From Lysobacter silvisoli (lineage in GTDB: Bacteria; Pseudomonadota; Gammaproteobacteria; Xanthomonadales; Xanthomonadaceae): a DNA stretch of 64,000 nt. This document shows, one piece after another, positions 34,549 to 44,677 of this stretch (the first letter of the stretch is position 1; every line of letters starts with the position of its first letter). Position numbers and translations under genes: made by a program. The stretch is from NCBI RefSeq assembly GCF_003382365.1, contig NZ_QTSU01000001.1:2356001-2420000 (forward strand), given 5' to 3'. Below the pieces are notes generated by a model. The model saw nothing but the letters and a program-made list of their open reading frames with translations. It was not told the DNA's origin and did not search any database.

Positions 34549-37500
34549 TCAGGGCGTTTCGACCAACGTCACTTGCGCCGTAACGGTTTCGCCCTGGCCC
34601 GGATCGATCCAGACCAGGTATTCGCCGCCGGCCGGCAGATTGAGATTCATCGTCAGCGCGTCGCGCACCCAGTTCGATTGCAGCGCCGTGCCGTCGGGTT
34701 TGTAGACCGTGTAATAGACATCGCGATTGACCGGCGATGTGACCTGCCCGGCGATGCGCAGCGACACTGCGCGCCCGGCGGTGCCGGCGAAGCTCAGCCG
34801 ACCGTTGCGGCCGTGGCGCGACAGGTCCAGCGCGTAGTCGGTGTTGGCGGTCAGGCCGGCGGACAGGTCGCTGCTCAGGCTGGCCTGGAACGCGAGCGTG
34901 GCCTGGCCCGGCGCGACGATCACGCGGTGGGAGCCGCCCATCAGGTTGCCCAGATTGATATCGCAGCCGCCGTTGCTGACGTAGCAGGTTTCCGACGTCA
35001 GCGTGCTGCCGTCGGGCCGGTACACATAGACGCTGGCATACGTGGCACCGCTCATGCTCAGGCCGCTCACGCCCAGGCCCAGGTTCTGGCCCGGCGTGGC
35101 GACAAAATCGAACACCACGTTCTGGCCGACCGTTTGCGTGGCATAGCCCAGGCTGGCGCCGTCGACGTCCAACTGCGCGGCCGTGCCTGGCGTCAGGCTG
35201 ATCTCGGCGGTGACGGTTTCGCCGAGCATGGGATCGACCCAGACGAAGTAGTCGCCGTCGACCGGCAGGGTCAGATTGAGCGTGGCCGCGCCGCGCACGT
35301 TGGACGACTGCAGCACCGTGCCGTCGGGCTTGTACACCGCATAGCTCACGTCGCGGTTGGCCGGCACGGTGACCTGGCTGGCGATGCGCAGCGCCACCGC
35401 CTGGCCGGCGCTGCCGCTGAAGCCCAGGCGAGCGTTGCGGCCGTTGCGCGACAGATCCAGCGCATGGACCGCGTTCGGCGCCAGCGTCGCGACCAGGTCG
35501 TTGGACAGCGCGGCCTGGAACGAGACCATGCCCGCGTCCGGCACCACCAGCACGCGGTGGCGTCCACCGGAGAGGTTCCACAGATTCAGATCGCAACCGC
35601 CGTTGCTGACGTAGCAGGTGTCGTAGGCGAGCTGGCTGCCGTCGGGGCGGTAGACGTAGACCGTGGCGTTGCTGCCGCCGCTGACCGCGAACTGCGACAG
35701 CCCCAGGCCGACGTTCTGGCCAACGCTGGCGTCGAACTCGAAGCCCACGTTCTGCGCCGCGGTCTGGGTGACGTAGCTGGCGACCGTGCCGTCCACCTGC
35801 TGCACGCCGCCCACGCCGGTGGACAGGATCACGCCGGCATTGGCGGTTTCGCCGTAGTTGGGATCGACCCACACGTAATAGTCGCCGCTGGCGGGCAGGG
35901 TCAGGTTCATGGTCAGCGCAGTGCGCACCGTCACCGTCTGCAACACCGTGCCGTCGGGCTTGTACACACCAACGCTCACGTCGCGGTTGGCCGGCACGGT
36001 GGTCTGCCCGGAGAAGCGCAGGGCCACGGTCTGGCCGGCGCTGCCGGCGAAGGACAGACGCGCGTTGCGACCCGGCTGGGCCAGCGCCAGGGCGTAGGCA
36101 GTGTCGGCCTGCAGCGTGGTCGCCAAGTCCAGCGTGGCGGTGGCGCGGAAGCTCATCGTGCCGTCGTTGGGCACCACCACCACGCGGTAGGTACCGGCGG
36201 ACAGGTTGCTCAGGTTGGCATCGCAACCGCCGTTGCTGGGATAGCAGTTCTCGTAGCCGTGCTGGCTGCCGTCGGGCCGGTAGATGTAGACCGTGGCCGA
36301 GCTGCCGCCGGTTATGACCAGCTGATCCAGGCCGATGCCGACATTCTGACCGTTGCCGGCGACGAAGGTGAACGCCGCCTGCTGGCCCGGCACCTGGGTG
36401 GCATAGGTCTGTGGCGTGCCGTCCAGCGCCTGCGTGCCGATGGCGCCGGCCACCAGGGTCAGCTGCGCGGTCGCGGTCGCTCCGTAGTACGGATCGACGA
36501 ACACCGTGTAGCTGCCGCTGGCCGGCAGGTTGTGCAGGTGGTAGGTGCCGTTGGCGTTGACCGCCGAACCCTGCAGCAGGGTCCCGTCGGGCTTGTAGAT
36601 CGAGTAGTACACGTCGCGGCTGGCCGGCACGGTGACCTGGCCGCCGACGCGCAGGGCCAGGCTCTGCCCGGCCTGCGCATCGAAGCTCAGGCGCGCGTTC
36701 TGGCCGCGACGCGACAGGTCCAGCGCATAGGCCGTGCCCGGCAACAGCGTGGCGGTGGCCTCGGCGCTCAGCGAGGCCTTGAAGCTCATGGTGCCGTTGC
36801 CGTTGCTAGGCGCCGACACCACCACGGTGTGCTGGCCCGCGCTGAGGTTGTTGAGGTCGAGTTCGCAGCCGCCGCTGCTCTGGTAGCAGGTCTCGTACAC
36901 CAGCTGGCTGCCGTCGGGGCGATACACGGTGACCGTGCCGTAGCCGTTGGTGATGCCGCCGACGGCGTAGTCGCTAATGCCCAGGCCCAGGTTCTGGCCC
37001 TGGCTGGCGTTGAAGCGCAGCGTGGCGGTCTGCCCGGCCACGCTGGTGGCCAGCACGCTGGGCGCGCCGCCCACCACCGGCGTGTTGACCACGCCCGCGC
37101 TCAGCAGCACCTGCATGGCGGTCTTCTCGCCGTTGAGCGGATCCAGCCACAACAGATAGTCGCCGCTGCTGGGCAGATTGAGGTTCAAGCTCACCGCGTC
37201 GCGCACGTTGCCCGATTGCAGCGCGCTGCCGTCGGGCTTGTACACCGCGTAGGCCACATCGCGGCTCGCCGGCGTGGTCGTGGTGCCCGACAGGCGCAGG
37301 GTCACGCTCTGGCCAGCGCTGCCGGCGAAGGACAGGCGCGCGTTGCGGCCGTACTGCGCCAGGTTCAGCGCGTAGGCGTTGTCCACCGTCAGCGCCGCGC
37401 CCAGATCGGTGCTCACCGCCGCCTGCAGGCTCATCGTGCCGCTGTTGGGCACCACCTGCACGCGGTAACGGCCGCCTTGCAACTTGGACAGGTTGACGTC

Positions 37501-40500
37501 GCAGCCGCCGTTGCTCTGGTAGCAGGTTTCGTTGGTGAGCTGGCTACCGTCGGGGCGGTAGACGTACACCGTGGCGTAAGTGCCGCCGCTCATCGTCAGC
37601 TGGCCAATGCCCAGGCCCAGGTTCTGGCCGGTGCTGGCGGTGAAGTCGAAAGCGATGCGCTGGCCCGCGGTCTGCGTGGCGTAAGCGCTGGCGGCGCCGT
37701 CGATGGGCTGCAGCGGATCGCTCGGGCCCGGCACGCTCGGATCGCCGGCGCCGCCGGTCTGGGTGAGCTGCGCGCTCACGCTGGCGCCGTAGTAAGGATC
37801 GACGAAGACCGCGTACGTACCGCTGGCCGCCAGGTTGCTCAGGGTCATGGTGCCGCTGGCGCCGTAGGCACCGCCTTGCAGCGTGGTGCCGTCGGGCTTG
37901 CTCACCGTGTAGTACACGCTGCGCCCGCTGGGCAGAGTGGTCTGCGCGGCGATCTGCAGCGAGACCGTCTGCCCGGCCGTGGCGTTGAAGCTCAGGCGTG
38001 CGTTCTGGCCGCGGCGCGGCAGATCCAGCGCATAGGCGCTGCCCGCCGCGAGCGTGCCGACGGTGTCCGGCGTCAGTGTGGTCTTGAAGCTCATGGTGCC
38101 GTTGCCGGCCGTCGGCGCCATCACCAGCACCGTGTACTGGCCCGCGCCCAGGCGCGGCAGGTCCAGATCGCAACCGCCGTAGGTCTGGTAGCAGGTTTCG
38201 CTGGTGAGCTGGGTGCCGTCCGGGCGATAGACGTAGACGCTGCTGGTGCCGTTGGTGACGCCGTTGACCACGTAGTCGCTGATGCCCAGGCCCAGGCTCT
38301 GGCCTTCGCTGGCGCTGAAGCCGAAGTAGGCGTGCTGGCCGGCGACCGAGGTCGCATAGCTGTCGGTGCCGCCGCCCACGGTGGACGAACCGGTCACGCC
38401 CGAGGACAGGGTCACGCTGACCGCCGCGGTCGCGCCGTAGTACGGATCGACGAAGACGGTGTAGCTGCCGCTGGCCGGCAGCTGGTTGAAGTTGTAGGTG
38501 CCGTTGGCGTTGACCGCGGCCGTGTGCAGCTGGCTGCCGTCGGGCTTGAACACGGTGTAGGTGACGTCGCGGCCCGCGGGCGTGGTGGTCTGCCCCGCGA
38601 AGCGCAGCGCCACGGTCTGGCCGGCCACGGCATCGAAGCTCAGGCGCGCGTTCTGGCCACGGCGCGCCAGATCCAGCGCATAGGCGGTGTCGGGCTGCAG
38701 CGCCGCCACGACTTCAGCCGACACGGTGGCCTTGAAGCTCATCATGCCGTTGCCGCCGCTGGGCGCGTTCACGGTCACGCTGTACTGACCGGCGGCCAGA
38801 TTGATCAGGTCCAGATCGCAGCCGCCGTAGCTCTGGTAGCAGGTTTCGCTGGTGAGCTGGCTGCCGTCCGGTCGATAGACGTAAACGCTGCTGGTGCCGT
38901 TGCTGATGCCGCCGACGATGTAGTCGCTGATGCCCAGGCCCAGGTTCTGCCCGGCCGTGGCGGTGAAGTTGAAGTAGGCGTGCTGCCCGCTGGCGGTGGT
39001 GGCGAACGTGGTCGGATCGCCGTCCACCGGCGTGGCGCCGGCGCTGCCGGACACCAGGCTCAGCTGCGCGGTCGCGGTCACGCCGTAGTAGGGATCGACG
39101 AACACCGTGTAGTTGCCGCTCACCGGCAACACGGCGAAGTTGAAGGTGCCGTTGGCGTTGACCGCCGCGCCCTGCAGCAGGCTGCCGTCGGGCTTGCTCA
39201 TGGTGTAGTACACGTCGCGGCCGGAGACCGGCGCGGTGGCCTGGCCGGACACGCGCAGGGCCAGTGCCTGACCGGCGGTGCCGGCGAAGCTCAGGCGCGC
39301 GTTCTGGCCGCGGCGCGGCAGGTCCAGCGCATAGGCGGTGTCGGCCTGCAGCGTGGCGGCGACTTCAGGCGATAGCGTGGCCTTGAAGCTCATGGTGCCG
39401 GTGCCCGCACTGGGCGCGCTGACGGTGACGTTGTAGGTGCCGCCGACCAGGTTGATCAGATCCAGCTCGCAACCGCCGTAGCTCTGGTAACAAGTCTCGG
39501 TCACCAGTTGGCTGCCATCCGGGCGGTACACGTACACGGTGCTGTTGCCGTTGGTCACGCCGCCGACCGCGTAATCGCTGATGCCCAGGCCCAGGTTCTG
39601 GCCCGGCGTCGCGGTGAAGCTGAAATACGCCTGCTGGCCGGCCACCGAGGTGGCGAACGAGCCCGCATCGCCGCCCACCGGCGGCGCGCCGGTCACGCCC
39701 GAGGCCAGGGTCAACTGCGCGGCCGCGGTGGCGCCGTAGTAGGGATCGACGAAGACGGTGTAGGTGCCGTCCGCCGGCAGGCGGGCGAAGTTGAAGATGC
39801 CGTTGGCGTTGACCGCCGCGCCCTGCAGCAAGCTGCCGTCGGGCTTGTAGACCGAGTAGTAGACGTCGCGGCTGGCCGGCACCGTGACCTGGCTGGCGAT
39901 GCGCAGCGCCAAAGTCTGCCCGGCCGTGGCGGCGAAGCTGTAACGGCCGTTCTGGCCGCGGCGCGACAGGCCCAGTTCGTAAGGCGTATCGGCCTGTAGC
40001 GCGGCGGTGGCTTCCGCCGACACGCTGGCCTTGAAGCTCATGGTGCCGCTGCCCTGGCTGGGCGCGGCCACGGTCACGCTGTACTGCCCCGCGCCCAGGT
40101 TGAGCAGGTCGAGCTCGCAGCCGCCGTTGCTCTGGTAGCAGGTCTCGGTCGCCAGCTGGCTGCCGTCGGGGCGGTACACGTGGACGGTGCTGTAACCGTT
40201 GGTGACGCCGCCGACCGCGTAATCGCTGATGCCCAGGCCCAGGTTCTGGCCGGCCGTCGCGGTGAAACTCAGGTAGGCGTGCTGACCCGTCGTGGTGGTC
40301 GCCAGCGCGGTCGGATCGCCGCCCACGGTGGGCGTGCCGGTCACACCGGAAGACAGGGTCAGCTGCGCATCGGCGCTGGCGCCGTAATAGGGATCGACGA
40401 AGACCGTGTAACGGCCCGACGCCGGCAGCTTGGCCAGGTTGTAGGTGCCGTTGGCGTTGACCGCCGAGCCCTGCAACAGGGTGCCGTCGGGCTTGCTCAG

Positions 40501-42744
40501 GGTGTAGTAGATATCGCGGCTGGCCGGCACCGTGACCTGGCCGGCGATGCGCAGCGCCAGGGTCTGCCCGGCGCTGGCGTCGAAGCTCAGGCGCGCGTTC
40601 TGGCCGCGGCGCGGCAACGACAGCGCATACGCGCTATCGGCCAGCAAAGTGCCGGTGCTGTCGGCCGACAGCGTGGCCTTGAAGCTCATGGTGCCGTTGC
40701 CGCTGCTGGGCGCGGTCAGGGTCACGCTGTAGGTGCCCGCGGACAGGTTGGGCAGGTCCAGGTCGCAGCCGCCGTTGCTCTGGTAGCAGGTTTCGCTGAG
40801 CAGCTGGCTGCCGTCGGCGCGATAGACGTAAACGCTGCTATAGCCGTTGGTGACGCCGTTGACCACCAGGTCGCTGATGCCCAGGCCCAGGTTCTGGCCC
40901 TGGCTGGCGCTGAAGCGCAGATAGACGTTCTGGCCCGCGCTCGCGGTGGCGTAGCTGCCGGTGTCGCCGCCGACTTCCGGCGTGCCGGTCACGCCGGTGT
41001 GCAGGGTGACCTGGGCGTTGGCGGTCGCGCCGTAATAAGGATCGGCGAACACCGCGTAGGTGCCGCCCACGGGCAGGTTGGCGAGATTGAAGGTACCTGC
41101 GCCGTTGATCGCCGCGCCCTGCAGCAGGCTGCCGTCGGGCTTGTACACGCTGTAGTAGACCTGCTGGCTGGCCGGCAGCGTAGTCTGCGCAGCCACGCGC
41201 AGCGCCAGGGTCTGGCCCTGCGTGGCGACGAACGACAAGCGCCCGTTCTGGCCGCGGCGCGGCAGCGCCAGCGCGTACGCGGTGTCGGGCGCCAGCGTGG
41301 TCGTGACTTCGTCCGACAGCGTGGCCTTGAACGCCATGGTGGCGTTGCCGCTGCTGGGCGAGTTGACGGTGAGGGTGTAGCTGCCCGGCGCCAGGTTGAT
41401 CAGATCCAACTCGCAGCCGTTATTGCTCTGGTAGCAGGTTTCGTAAGCGAGCTGGCTGCCATCGGGGCGATGCACGTAGGCGTAGCTGTAGCCGCTGGTG
41501 GTGCCGCCGATGGTCAGTTCGCTCAGGCCGATGCCCAGGTTCTGTCCCGAGCCCGCCACGAACACCATGCGCTTGCTTTGGTAGGCCGACGTGGTCGGCA
41601 CCGTCAACGCACCGTCCTCGATGCGCAGCAGCTTGTTCTTCTCCAGCGCCACGCTCCACGATGCCGGCACCGCGCTGGGCTTCATCAGCAGCAGATAGGT
41701 CGATGCGTTCAACCGCGGCAGGTGCACCGTCGGGCTGGTCGCGCTCACGCTGCCGTTGGCCACCACCGCGTTGGTCGGGCCGTACAGCGTGTACGTCACC
41801 GTCGTGGCCAGACCGGTGAACTGCAGGCTGCTCATCAGCCCCGCTTCGCCGTCGATCAGCAGGCCCAGCTGCTGGTTCGCCGCGCTCGCCGACAGGCTCT
41901 GCGCCGGGCCGTCCACCAGCAACCGCCCGGCATTGACGAGGTCGCCCGCGTTCACGCCGTTGGGCGGCACCACCACGATCTCGTCGCTGACCGCGCGGCC
42001 GTACGGCGTCAGCACCGTCACCCGGCCGCTGCCCGTGCCCGGCGGCACCGGGAACGTCAGCTGGGTGTTGCCGATCGCGCTGGGCAGCGCGTAACGCCCG
42101 TTCAACAGCACCCGGGTCTGGTCCGGCATCGGGTACAGCCGCTGGCCGTCCACCGTCACCGACGCGCCCGCCGCCGCCACCAGCGGCGCTACCGCGGTGA
42201 TCGCCGGCGGCAGCGCGTTCTCGTCCACCACGAAGTCGGCCGGGCCGGTCGCGGTCTGCGTGCCCACCGTCACCGTCAGCGGGCCGGTGGTCGCGCCCAG
42301 CGGCACCAGCGCCACCAGCTCGGTCGCGCTGGCCGACGTCACCGTGGCCGCGGTGCCGTTGAAGGCCACCGTGTTCTGCGCCGGCGTCGCGCTGAAACCC
42401 TGGCCTTGGATCGTGATCGGCAGGCCCACGCCGCCGCGCGCCGGCGCGAAGGCGAACACCGCCGTTTCGCTCGCCGCCAGGCGCTCGATGCGCAGCAGGT
42501 TGCCGATCTTGTCGTAGACGTAGCGCGCGCTCTGGCCGGCGTCGTTGGTGGTCACCACCAGCCGGCCGCTGCCGTCGTAAACGTACTTGGCCGCCACCGC
42601 CCAGGAGCCGGCGAGCAACGCCAGCAGCGCGATCAGGACGATGCCCAGCGTGCGTCGCGATGGCCGCAGCAGCGCCGCGGCGCCGCGTGCGACGAGATTA
42701 CGGGTATGCAGGCGTAGCCCGATCCGACGACCCAGCTGGTCCAT
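34549..42744 (-). CDS. Giant secreted repeat protein with YD, IPT/TIG and 11 PPC-like repeats
   Basis: About 2,731 aa, one open frame. A signal anchor (about residues 33-52) is followed by two RHS-like YD units (KYVYDGSGRLVV, ARYVYDKIGNLL), IPT/TIG-type beta domains (about 75-240), then 11 tandem repeats of about 213 aa from about residue 380 to the end. Each repeat has GQNLGLGIS, VYVYRPDGSQL, a C-Y-x5-C pair (ETCYQSNGGCELDL), YALDLxRRGQNARLSF and YTVFVDPYYGAT; these resemble prepeptidase C-terminal (PPC) beta-sandwiches. The cysteines suggest an extracellular location. GTG at 42747 is an alternative start; AGGGAGAG precedes both. It ends 49 bp before the RHS gene and is likely its partner. 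Confidence 0.88.
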   Translation of the reverse strand: MDQLGRRIGLRLHTRNLVARGAAALLRPSRRTLGIVLIALLALLAGSWAVAAKYVYDGSGRLVVTTNDAGQSARYVYDKIGNLLRIERLAASETAVFAFAPARGGVGLPITIQGQGFSATPAQNTVAFNGTAATVTSASATELVALVPLGATTGPLTVTVGTQTATGPADFVVDENALPPAITAVAPLVAAAGASVTVDGQRLYPMPDQTRVLLNGRYALPSAIGNTQLTFPVPPGTGSGRVTVLTPYGRAVSDEIVVVPPNGVNAGDLVNAGRLLVDGPAQSLSASAANQQLGLLIDGEAGLMSSLQFTGLATTVTYTLYGPTNAVVANGSVSATSPTVHLPRLNASTYLLLMKPSAVPASWSVALEKNKLLRIEDGALTVPTTSAYQSKRMVFVAGSGQNLGIGLSELTIGGTTSGYSYAYVHRPDGSQLAYETCYQSNNGCELDLINLAPGSYTLTVNSPSSGNATMAFKATLSDEVTTTLAPDTAYALALPRRGQNGRLSFVATQGQTLALRVAAQTTLPASQQVYYSVYKPDGSLLQGAAINGAGTFNLANLPVGGTYAVFADPYYGATANAQVTLHTGVTGTPEVGGDTGSYATASAGQNVYLRFSASQGQNLGLGISDLVVNGVTNGYSSVYVYRADGSQLLSETCYQSNGGCDLDLPNLSAGTYSVTLTAPSSGNGTMSFKATLSADSTGTLLADSAYALSLPRRGQNARLSFDASAGQTLALRIAGQVTVPASRDIYYTLSKPDGTLLQGSAVNANGTYNLAKLPASGRYTVFVDPYYGASADAQLTLSSGVTGTPTVGGDPTALATTTTGQHAYLSFTATAGQNLGLGISDYAVGGVTNGYSTVHVYRPDGSQLATETCYQSNGGCELDLLNLGAGQYSVTVAAPSQGSGTMSFKASVSAEATAALQADTPYELGLSRRGQNGRYSFAATAGQTLALRIASQVTVPASRDVYYSVYKPDGSLLQGAAVNANGIFNFARLPADGTYTVFVDPYYGATAAAQLTLASGVTGAPPVGGDAGSFATSVAGQQAYFSFTATPGQNLGLGISDYAVGGVTNGNSTVYVYRPDGSQLVTETCYQSYGGCELDLINLVGGTYNVTVSAPSAGTGTMSFKATLSPEVAATLQADTAYALDLPRRGQNARLSFAGTAGQALALRVSGQATAPVSGRDVYYTMSKPDGSLLQGAAVNANGTFNFAVLPVSGNYTVFVDPYYGVTATAQLSLVSGSAGATPVDGDPTTFATTASGQHAYFNFTATAGQNLGLGISDYIVGGISNGTSSVYVYRPDGSQLTSETCYQSYGGCDLDLINLAAGQYSVTVNAPSGGNGMMSFKATVSAEVVAALQPDTAYALDLARRGQNARLSFDAVAGQTVALRFAGQTTTPAGRDVTYTVFKPDGSQLHTAAVNANGTYNFNQLPASGSYTVFVDPYYGATAAVSVTLSSGVTGSSTVGGGTDSYATSVAGQHAYFGFSASEGQSLGLGISDYVVNGVTNGTSSVYVYRPDGTQLTSETCYQTYGGCDLDLPRLGAGQYTVLVMAPTAGNGTMSFKTTLTPDTVGTLAAGSAYALDLPRRGQNARLSFNATAGQTVSLQIAAQTTLPSGRSVYYTVSKPDGTTLQGGAYGASGTMTLSNLAASGTYAVFVDPYYGASVSAQLTQTGGAGDPSVPGPSDPLQPIDGAASAYATQTAGQRIAFDFTASTGQNLGLGIGQLTMSGGTYATVYVYRPDGSQLTNETCYQSNGGCDVNLSKLQGGRYRVQVVPNSGTMSLQAAVSTDLGAALTVDNAYALNLAQYGRNARLSFAGSAGQSVTLRLSGTTTTPASRDVAYAVYKPDGSALQSGNVRDAVSLNLNLPSSGDYLLWLDPLNGEKTAMQVLLSAGVVNTPVVGGAPSVLATSVAGQTATLRFNASQGQNLGLGISDYAVGGITNGYGTVTVYRPDGSQLVYETCYQSSGGCELDLNNLSAGQHTVVVSAPSNGNGTMSFKASLSAEATATLLPGTAYALDLSRRGQNARLSFDAQAGQSLALRVGGQVTVPASRDVYYSIYKPDGTLLQGSAVNANGTYHLHNLPASGSYTVFVDPYYGATATAQLTLVAGAIGTQALDGTPQTYATQVPGQQAAFTFVAGNGQNVGIGLDQLVITGGSSATVYIYRPDGSQHGYENCYPSNGGCDANLSNLSAGTYRVVVVPNDGTMSFRATATLDLATTLQADTAYALALAQPGRNARLSFAGSAGQTVALRFSGQTTVPANRDVSVGVYKPDGTVLQTVTVRTALTMNLTLPASGDYYVWVDPNYGETANAGVILSTGVGGVQQVDGTVASYVTQTAAQNVGFEFDASVGQNVGLGLSQFAVSGGSNATVYVYRPDGSQLAYDTCYVSNGGCDLNLWNLSGGRHRVLVVPDAGMVSFQAALSNDLVATLAPNAVHALDLSRNGRNARLGFSGSAGQAVALRIASQVTVPANRDVSYAVYKPDGTVLQSSNVRGAATLNLTLPVDGDYFVWVDPMLGETVTAEISLTPGTAAQLDVDGASLGYATQTVGQNVVFDFVATPGQNLGLGVSGLSMSGATYASVYVYRPDGSTLTSETCYVSNGGCDINLGNLMGGSHRVIVAPGQATLAFQASLSSDLSAGLTANTDYALDLSRHGRNGRLSFAGTAGRAVSLRIAGQVTSPVNRDVYYTVYKPDGTALQSNWVRDALTMNLNLPAGGEYLVWIDPGQGETVTAQVTLVETP
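34552..41600 (-). repeat. Eleven in-frame tandem repeats of about 640 bp
   Basis: The GQNLG-coding block recurs at about 41.53, 40.89, 40.24, 39.60, 38.95, 38.30, 37.62, 36.99, 36.35, 35.71 and 35.08 kb. Spacing is 630-650 bp except one 680-bp unit containing an extra linker. Repeats 1-6 and 8 are of one subtype, 7 and 9-11 of another. Long exact DNA matches between neighbours make this a recombination hot spot and an assembly risk. Confidence 0.92.
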
Positions 42745-42874
42745 CACGCTCTCTCCCTAGAGCTCGGCGATTCCGCCGCTCCGTGTGCTGTCGCACTCGC
42801 CGCGCCATCCACGGCGCGTCCATGCCGTCATTTAGATCGATGATCCATTACAACGTCAAGCGTGCCAGACTGAT

Positions 42875-43933
42875 TTGGTGAACCGTCTCAGCACATCGCA
42901 ACTTGCGATTGCCGCCTGCCTGGCGTTGGCGACGATCGCCTGCGCGCCATCGGACACGCCGAAGTCCGTCGACAGCGCGACGCAGAACGCGCGAATCGCA
43001 CTGGGAAAACGCCTGTTCTTCGACGCGCGGCTCAGCGCCACCGGCGAAGTGAGTTGCGCCAGCTGCCACAACCCTCGATTGGCATTCTCAGACGCGCGTG
43101 CGGCGTCGCAAGGCGTGCATGGCAAAGCAGGCACCCGCAACGCGCCATCGCTGCTGCAAACTGCGACGGAGCGCAATTTTTTCTGGGACGGACGCGAGCA
43201 ACGACTCGAAGCGGCGGTGCTGCAGCCCTTCACCAATCCGGTCGAAATGGGCTTGGCCGACGGCGCGCTGATGCAGCGGGTGCGCGCGCAACCCGACTAT
43301 CGCGCGGACCTGCAAGCCGCCTATCCCGAACGCGGCGACGCGATCGGCGAAGCCGAACTCGGCGCGGCGCTGGCCGCGTACCTGCGCTCGCTGCCGCGCG
43401 ATCGCAGCGACTACGACCGCCACGCAGCCGGAGACCGCGACGCGCTCAGCGCCGAGCAACTGGCGGGTCTGGAAGTGTTCCGCGGCAAAGCGCAATGCGC
43501 GAGTTGCCACCTCAGCACCGGCGCGCCCGCGACGTTCACCGACGACGGCTTCCATCACCTGGGCGTGAACGACGCCGCTATAGCCGGACGCGTCGCCCAG
43601 CTGTTGCAGGAACTGCCGCCGCCGGGCCCGACCTTGGGCCGCACCGTACTCAGCCGCGCCGACATCGCCGGCCTGGGCCGTTTTGCGGTCACCCGCAAGC
43701 CCGCCGACCTGGCCGCGTTCCGCACGCCCTCGCTGCGCAACGTGGCCGCGACCGCGCCGTACATGCACGACGGATCGGTGGCCACGCTGGAGGCGGCGGT
43801 GGACCAGGAGATCTATTACCGCAGCCTCAAGCACGGCCGGCCGATCTCGCTGACCGTGGCGGAACGGCGGCAGTTGCTGGCGTTCCTGCAGGCGCTGACG
43901 GACCGCGACTACGTCGCATCGGCGCAACCGTGA
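42875..43933 (+). CDS. Diheme cytochrome c peroxidase/MauG-family lipoprotein
   Basis: About 352 aa. A lipoprotein signal (lipobox LATIAC, acylated Cys at residue 23) is followed by a cytochrome domain with two heme sites, C61-A-S-C64-H65 and C208-A-S-C211-H212. The order of blocks (GKRLFFDARLSATGEVSCAS, APSLLQTATERNFFWDG, FRTPSLRNVAATAPYMHDGS) is that of bacterial cytochrome c peroxidases and MauG. It would reduce hydrogen peroxide or oxidise a partner in the periplasm, anchored to a membrane. The start is TTG at 42875 or GTG at 42878; no strong ribosome site is seen. It is divergent from the giant repeat gene. Confidence 0.9.
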   Translation: MVNRLSTSQLAIAACLALATIACAPSDTPKSVDSATQNARIALGKRLFFDARLSATGEVSCASCHNPRLAFSDARAASQGVHGKAGTRNAPSLLQTATERNFFWDGREQRLEAAVLQPFTNPVEMGLADGALMQRVRAQPDYRADLQAAYPERGDAIGEAELGAALAAYLRSLPRDRSDYDRHAAGDRDALSAEQLAGLEVFRGKAQCASCHLSTGAPATFTDDGFHHLGVNDAAIAGRVAQLLQELPPPGPTLGRTVLSRADIAGLGRFAVTRKPADLAAFRTPSLRNVAATAPYMHDGSVATLEAAVDQEIYYRSLKHGRPISLTVAERRQLLAFLQALTDRDYVASAQP

Positions 43934-43986
43934 AGCGATGATCCAGCGCGATGCGGCCGCGCGCAGGCGCGCGCGACCGCCGGGGC

Positions 43987-44487
43987 TTACTTGCCCTGCT
44001 CGCCCGGCGCCGACGGTGCGGGCTCCGCTGCGGCCGGCGGCGCGGCCTCGGCCGGCAGGCTGCCGCTCACTTCGATTTCCTGGCGCCCCGCCGGCTTGCC
44101 GTTGAGCGTGGCCTCGACCACGTAGCGGCCCAACGGCCAGGGGCCGTTCTTCGGGAATTCCAGGTTGGTCGTGGTCGCGCCGCTGGGGCTCACGCTGCGG
44201 TTGGCCTCGCTCACGCTCTGGCCGTTGGCCATCGCCACCAGCTTGACCGCCAGCGCCTGGTCCTTGGCCACGCCCTGGGTCTTGATCGAGGCGATCAGCT
44301 TGTCCTCGGGCGCGAACAAAGTCAGCGGCTGCACCGCTTGGTCGGTGCCCACGCTCTTGCCCACGTCAAGCGCCTGGAAGGTGAGCGCCTGCGGCGCCGC
44401 TGCAGCGGTGTCGGCCGATTCGGTGCCCGGCTTGCAGGCCGACACGGCGAGGGCAACGGCCAACACGGTCATGAGCTTCGCTTTCAT
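43987..44487 (-). CDS. Lipoprotein of unknown function
   Basis: A 166-aa protein with a lipoprotein signal peptide (MKAKLMTVLAVALAVSAC, acylated Cys at residue 18). An Ig-like beta region follows (TFQALDVGKSVGTDQAV ... GPWPLGRYVVEATLNGKPAG), then a Pro/Ala/Glu tail. The WPLGRYVVEATLNG stretch resembles extracellular beta-sandwich proteins. It stands alone between convergent cytochrome and divergent dusB genes. No function is assigned. Confidence 0.8.
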   Translation of the reverse strand: MKAKLMTVLAVALAVSACKPGTESADTAAAAPQALTFQALDVGKSVGTDQAVQPLTLFAPEDKLIASIKTQGVAKDQALAVKLVAMANGQSVSEANRSVSPSGATTTNLEFPKNGPWPLGRYVVEATLNGKPAGRQEIEVSGSLPAEAAPPAAAEPAPSAPGEQGK

Positions 44488-44677
44488 CGAATTCCTTTCC
44501 TCGAATGCGCAGTAGTGATCGACGGAACCGGCTCCCGGCCCGATCGCCGCGCGACGGCGCGGCCGATGGCCGGATTATGGGCCAAGGACCGGCGAATTTC
44601 GCATCGCTCAGCGCGGGTCCCGCGCGGCCGGGTCACCGGTCCCGGCCCGCCTTCCGGCCCCACGCTACAATGCCGCC

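Noticed and set aside
34489-39375. Very long plus-strand frame (over 1,600 aa) opposite the giant repeat gene
   Set aside because: It mirrors the repeat units and reads as low-complexity VAAARQIQ-type protein; the minus strand carries the real signatures.
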